A stretch of 64,000 nucleotides of DNA from Sambucus nigra. Its lineage: Eukaryota; Streptophyta; Magnoliopsida; Dipsacales; Adoxaceae. Below the pieces are notes generated by a model. That model was given only the letters and a program-made list of their open reading frames with translations. It searched no databases and was not told the DNA's origin. Positions 59,481 through 64,000 of the stretch are shown here, piece after piece. The stretch is from NCBI GenBank assembly GCA_949130495.1, contig OX422208.1:401381885-401445884 (forward strand), in the 5' to 3' direction. Each line of letters begins with the position of its first letter. Within the stretch, counting starts at the first letter, position 1. The position numbers and the translations under genes were made by a program.

Positions 59481-59607
59481 TCTTTTTTAAATTTTCAACA
59501 ATTCATAAAAGGGTATCTCTCTCCCCGTTAATTAAAGTTGAAGTTGTAAGGTTATATGTACTTAGGTTATTTCGTAGAATACACACACAATGCAATTTAA
59601 AATTTGC

Positions 59608-59626
59608 CAAGCAGAGATATATACCA
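59608..59626 (-). other. Possible primer-binding site after LTR D
   Basis: The minus strand reads TGGTATATATCTCTGCTTGG, partly like the initiator-Met primer site TGGTATCAGAGC. Too degenerate to be sure. Confidence 0.3.
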
Positions 59627-59634
59627 ATTTTAAT

Positions 59635-60809
59635 TGCTTTTACAAATTAAAAAGTTAGCATGAACAATTAGCCGTTAAAGCGGTGGGATTGATAACTTGA
59701 TTAAGATAAATAAAATTATCCAATTTTATCCTTTTGATCCTACACATGCATCTACGTGATTTAAAAAAGTAAAGTGCAAAAATAACAACCACAACGCGCC
59801 AATGTACGAGGAACACCCAAATGGGAAAAACCTCGGACGGCTGGGCCTAAACAAATTCACTACAAATAGGTTTTACAAAGGACTCAAAAGTCTTACAGAC
59901 ATTGACGCACTCAAGACCTGCTGATGACGTCCTCTACCTCCGAGTTTGTAGTGCGCGAAGCTCTAACGCATTGCTCGACACCACTCGTGTCGCAGTATCC
60001 ACCGAAGCCCAAAGTACCATCTCCAATAAGCTTGAATGCAGAGATCCACTGCAAGTGTGCTTGTTGAATTTCAAGTTGATGCCATGGGGTTTTGATTCAA
60101 AGTTTAAATTGTGTTGGAGAAGGATTTTTTTTACCAAAAAGTGAAGATATGAATTTTTGCTCTCAAGAGTATGTAAAACTTCCTTCTCTAAAATAACTGA
60201 TCTTCATCCATTATATTAAAACAGGAAAAGTAGTGGACCGTAGCAGTTATATACATTAACTGCAGGAGAACTGTTAAAAAAATTTCAAAATAGGAAGATC
60301 GAGGTCTTTCGAATGACCTTTCGTTCGAACGAGTTATCTAACGATATTCCAGTACAGAGTTAGATGAGTCGTTAGAAATCTCGTTCGAATGAGGTCGTTC
60401 GAATGACATTTCTAACGAGCTTCTAACGAGTTACCAGTGAGGTTTGGGGAATGTCGTTAGATCCAGGTCGTTCGAACGACCTGGAGGAACTTCGAATGAG
60501 TTTTTTAATTTCAATTAAAAAGAGTTTAAAATTAATTTCAAAAATGGTTTTTCTGAAAAATAATTTTTTATGAACATTACTCTATATGAAAATTTCTCGT
60601 TATGAAAAATACTCCAACACATAAATTTTTTTTTTGGTCATATACCTTTTTAGGAGAATGGTTTTGAGATACAAGTTGATGTATCTTGAACTTTGAAATC
60701 CCGATTCTCTAATGTTGTATGAAGCTTGATTAGAAATTACCCAAAAGCATTATGTCCAACGGAATGTAGCCAAAACTAAAAATGACTCGATTGGAAATTT
60801 GTCCTTACA
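59635..60809 (-). repeat. Sirevirus-like LTR (D)
   Basis: On the minus strand it starts TGTAAGGACAAATTTCC after a purine tract (CAAAGGGGGATATT) and ends near AAAGCA at 59,635, close to the possible primer site and the gag remnant. It contains an array of TTCGAACGA motifs (60,290-60,500) and a weak TATA (GTATATAAC, about 60,247). It lies between an env-like gene upstream and a gag downstream, so it could serve as 3' LTR of one and 5' LTR of the other. Confidence 0.65.
60290..60500. repeat. Array of TTCGAACGA motifs in LTR D
   Basis: Copies include CTTTCGTTCGAACGAGTT, CTCGTTCGAATGAGGTCG, GTTCGAATGACATTTCTAAC, CAGGTCGTTCGAACGACCTG (a perfect 20-base palindrome) and CTTCGAATGAG. CTAACGAG and GTCGTTAGA alternate with them. 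Confidence 0.85.
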
Positions 60810-60823
60810 AATATCCCCCTTTG
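60810..60823 (-). other. Polypurine tract before LTR D
   Basis: The minus strand reads CCAAAGGGGGATATT followed by TGTAAGG. Confidence 0.75.
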
Positions 60824-61416
60824 GCTATTCCGAGACAAAACAAAATAATAAAAATACACAAAAAGACTGAATTTGCTAAGCCAGTCGTCAAGCGGATTCT
60901 AAAGCCCGTCCCAAAAGTCCAAATAAAAAGACAGGCTAAGTAACGCGACTAACGGTGCTGCAAAAAAGTAGGTGATGTATCCTACACTAATGAAACAACA
61001 AATTCATAAATGCACGGGGAAATATAGAATATAAAACAGCGTTAACTAATCATGATAGAATAAAGTAAGTTAATTATCATGAGTAATATATGTTAACTAT
61101 TTATTAATTAACTCCCCCTATGAATGTTTCTCCCCCTTTTTGTTCGAAAAAGACAAAGGGATAAAGATAGCCTACATGGTTAGAAGGAAATCAATAGAAC
61201 AATAGTCAATAAGTCCAAGAAATATATGTGCACCAAATGAAGGAATAGGAGAGATTTCATTAAACATTAATGGAAAGACCAAATATCCAAATATTCATAC
61301 AATGCTTAAGAAATGTATACAAACCAAATAAATAGGTACAAGTGAGAAAATGTAAAAAGAATATGTTCCGCTTGCTCTCACAAGTACAAATGAAATAAAT
61401 TGAAACCGAAAGGAAA
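60824..61416 (-). other. Spacer between env-like ORF and LTR D
   Basis: The minus strand contains AACAAAAAGGGGGAGAAAC and ATAGGGGGAGTTAATT at 61,105-61,142, the hallmark spacer of Sireviruses. Non-coding. Confidence 0.65.
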
Positions 61417-62664
61417 TTAAGGAGAAGGGGCATCATGTGGGGAATCATCGGGTAGGGACCCAGAATCGGATGAGCCTGCACCACGACGCATATCCATGCG
61501 GCGAATGTCCTCAAGGTGCTCTAAAAGTAGAGAATCCCGACGCGCTTGAGCTTCATCCCTGCATGCTTGAGCCTCCTCACGGTGAGCCTGAACCTCTCTA
61601 TCTTGCTGCATTGAGATCAAAAGCTCCTATAACATAGCCCGGTCTTGACGCCTATATTGTTGAATTTTCTCCACATGTGAGCGCAGAAACATAATATCCT
61701 CTGACTCAATGGGTGCGAGAGCATACGAAGAAGATGGTATATGGGTTGCACGAGAGGGTGCTGGCGTACTAGGGGTAGGAGTGGATGAAGTGGAGGAGTG
61801 AGAAGAGGCGGAGTTAGATGGAGTGATTTGGGGAGTATTGGGGGTTAAGTGACCACAAAACCGACCAACCGAGGACATATCAATGGGAAGACGGGGGAAG
61901 CCGATGGCAAGACAAAAATGAGTAATAATAACAGCAAAGGGGAGAGCTTATCTAGCATTACTGGAGGGAAGGATTCTAACCGACCTAATGACAAGAAAAA
62001 GGAAGGTAGGGCGATCGATGGCAGCCCTTATGCTAATGGCAAACATAAGGTCCACGTGCATCTTAGTGATTTTGGTTGAGTTGGCACGGGGAATGAGACA
62101 AGCTCACACAATACAATTAAGGACCATAAAATTCGGATACAAATGTGTGTTAAAAATGGTAACAGTGCCGGGAGGGGTAATCCTACACACAGTGCTCATA
62201 ACTAGAGTAGGGTTAGGACGAGAATCGGGAGCCCAAGGGTAGGATGGATGATTGAGACGGGGTAAAGAGATAAGACGAGCGATGGAGTCAGTACTGACAT
62301 TGATCTCCCGACCTTGCACTCGAGAGTATATATGATCCTCCCAAACATGCTTCCCAAAATAAAATTCCCGAATAAGATCGAGAAAAATACTGTTAGTGAG
62401 GGAGAACAAGGGGTCCCACCCTAAGTTCGAAATCCATGAGTGGACAGCGGTGCCGACGAGAGATGTGAGATTGATAATTTTTTCACGAACAATAGACCTA
62501 GTGGAAAAACCTTGTGTATGGTATTGTGTGTGGTTGGTGAGCGTCCTCCAACGTAGTTTAAGATCAGGTATGGACGCATTGACACTAGTATCCTTATCGG
62601 ATGAAGAAGAGCATTCCTTAGGAGAGTCGCTAATGTGACGGGCGCGACAACTACAAGGGGCCAT
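61417..62664 (-). pseudogene. Env-like / plant transposon-protein ORF, three stops
   Basis: A 415-codon frame runs from ATG at 62,664 (MAPCSCRARHISDSPKECSS) to TAA at 61,417 with no frameshift, but with stops at 62,104 (TGA), 61,948 (TAA) and 61,627 (TAG). Residues 60-190 hold LTSLVGTAVHSWISNLGWDP, SIFLDLIREFYFGKHVWEDH and SRVQGREINVSTDSIARLIS, the LVREFYxNL...V.G.xIxFS...I...L pattern of the domain found in plant retrotransposon env-like proteins. Then comes a Ser/Thr/Pro-rich stretch (SSHSSTSSTPTPSTPAPSRA) and a coiled coil (REEAQACRDEAQARRDSLLL). I see no obvious signal peptide or fusion motif. The function is unknown; env-like is a positional name. The GGGGGAG spacer, polypurine tract and LTR D follow. 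Confidence 0.75.
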
Positions 62665-63009
62665 GCTAAAAAGGGGCTTAACTAGAACCTACCCAAATAG
62701 AATTCCATCCAAACTGCCAAACACAACAACAAGCCAACAAACCAATCAACAATAATCCCATCCTATGTTAAAGAAAAAATGAAAACAAACTAAAAAAAAT
62801 TATTTAAGAGAAATTCCAAGAAATTAAAACGAATTTTAATTTATGAAAAATGATAATGTTCATGGAATTCAACTTAAATAGGGGCAACACAAAAATAATA
62901 AGGAAAAATAATATAGCCCCCCAAAAAATGTAGATAGATACACATATATGTATATGAAATTGGGTAACACAAAGGAATAAGATTTTAGGTGTAGAAAACA
63001 TACCCAATA

Positions 63010-63066
<57 letters not shown>

Positions 63067-63397
63067 AAAAAAAGACAATACCGAGAAAGCAGAAGAGGAA
63101 GGAGTACAACCTCGAAACCCTAGCAAGAGAAAGAAGTAAAAAGGTGAAATAGGTGAGGTGGATGAAGTAAGAGGTGTTATATAGGGTGAGGGAAAAAATC
63201 ATAGGGAAAAATGGGGTATGGGAGAAGTGGGAAAGTGGGTGATGGGTGTAGAGAGTAATGGTAGAGGGTAATGGGTAGTGGAAGATAGAGATGGCGAAAG
63301 ATTAGGGAAATGGGGAAATGGGAAATCGTGGGAACGAGGAGAGAGAAAAAGCTGAAGTGGCAGAAATTTTGGGAAGAGAAACCGCCCAAAATAAACC
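62665..63397 (-). promoter_or_regulatory. Leader region of the env-like gene
   Basis: Read on the minus strand, a pyrimidine-rich stretch (63,390-63,130) leads into CTTGCTAGGGTTTCGAGG, an intron-like AT region with a TA microsatellite, and finally the ATG at 62,664. It parallels the leader of element A at 15,325. Confidence 0.45.
63012..63062. repeat. (AT)n microsatellite
   Basis: About 51 bases of alternating A and T in the leader of the env-like gene. Confidence 0.97.
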
Positions 63398-63580
63398 CAG
63401 GTCGTTCGAACGAGATATATCGTTCAAATGATTTCTTTTCGAATGATGTTCCAGAAACATATAGTGAACGTCGCTAGAAAAATCGTTAGAATTTCGTTCG
63501 AACGAACTGTTCGTTCAAACGATAATATGAACGAAGTTCTAGAAAGGAATGAAGAAAACTCGTTCGAATGAGCTTTACTG
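63398..63580. repeat. Array of TTCGAACGA motifs upstream of the env-like gene
   Basis: GGTCGTTCGAACGAGATATA, TCGTTCAAATGATTTC, TTTCGAATGATGTTCC, TTTCGTTCGAACGAACTG, TTCGTTCAAACGATAAT and CTCGTTCGAATGAGC. Same motif as inside LTR D, but at an internal position. Confidence 0.85.
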
Positions 63581-64000
63581 ACGAAAATCAACCAGTATAA
63601 AAAGGAAGAAAAATAACATAGGCTTAAAAATAGCATAAGAGAAGGAATTGGGAAGGCCAGAAAGTTGCCAAAATCAATATTTTAATAGTCCTAGGTTGTG
63701 AAGACATATCCAAACCTTGGGAGCGGAAATGTAGGGGTGTGAACACTGCGAGTGAGAGTTTTTACCCAAGATAACATACAAATATGGAATGCCAAACAAT
63801 ATATAAATGCAATATGCACTCACATCAGCCTTGGGTCAATAAAGAAATGCCATTGGATACTTAAACACTAAAGAACCACGCATACAAGATAGATGATTCT
63901 CTCACCAATGTTTTCACAATAAGAAAGCAATGAATTGAATAAACGTGCTTGCCCATTGGTCTTCAACTTATATCTCCCATAAGCAACTAAATATTGAGAC
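63581..64000. other. No recognisable gene at the right edge
   Basis: Probably interior of the same Sirevirus-like element, which continues beyond the window. No domain is readable. Confidence 0.4.

Noticed and set aside
62804..63202. 132-codon membrane-like minus-strand frame
   Set aside because: Composed of the TA microsatellite and the pyrimidine-rich leader of the env-like gene; no family similarity.

Overview
The window looks like intergenic nuclear DNA of a flowering plant. It is strongly AT-rich and full of microsatellites. Nearly every recognisable coding stretch is a decayed retroelement of a typical plant lineage: Ty3/gypsy of Tekay/Del, Tat and Athila type, Ty1/copia including Sirevirus-like, and a LINE. 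I see no intact host gene, no rRNA or tRNA, no CRISPR array and no bacterial features. All identifications come from reading translations by eye.

Layout. 1-0.8 kb: AT-rich DNA ending in a hAT-like terminus. 0.84-4.28 kb: 3' end of a Tekay/Del-like gypsy pol and its 3' LTR (+). 4.28-10.9 kb: a wrecked minus-strand Tat-type gypsy (element F) with an antisense accessory gene fragment on the plus strand. Its reverse transcriptase is split by a 3.3 kb insert made of two 1.4 kb direct repeats. 10.9-12.2 kb: possible Sirevirus tail and simple repeats. 12.2-16.7 kb: Athila-like LTR, primer-binding site and gutted interior (element A). 16,706-31,015: a complete but mutated Tat-type gypsy (element B, minus strand) inserted in A's 3' region. 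It has two 1.8 kb LTRs, a perfect 5-bp target duplication (ATTCA), a primer site, gag-PR-RT-RH-INT, a polypurine tract, and an antisense spliced gene with a plant mobile domain. 31.0-31.9 kb: Athila-type LTR end. 33.3-35.1 kb: 5'-truncated LINE (-). 35.85-39.9 kb: second Athila (C) with LTR, primer site, an uncharacterised acidic ORF, gag end and protease. 41.7-48.9 kb: Ty1/copia with LTR-like ends and a decayed pol. 50.6-55.5 kb: low-copy-looking DNA with exon-like pieces, one resembling a plant GTE bromodomain. 56.4-64.0 kb: minus-strand Sirevirus-like elements with two LTRs, a gag zinc knuckle and a 415-codon env-like ORF carrying three in-frame stops and no frameshift.

The most interesting signals are: (1) an antisense plant-mobile-domain gene in a complete Tat element, and the tail of a similar gene in the same position in a second Tat element; (2) arrays of short self-complementary motifs upstream of TATA boxes in LTRs of several families, and also upstream of the leaders of env-like genes; (3) the nearly open env-like gene at the right edge.
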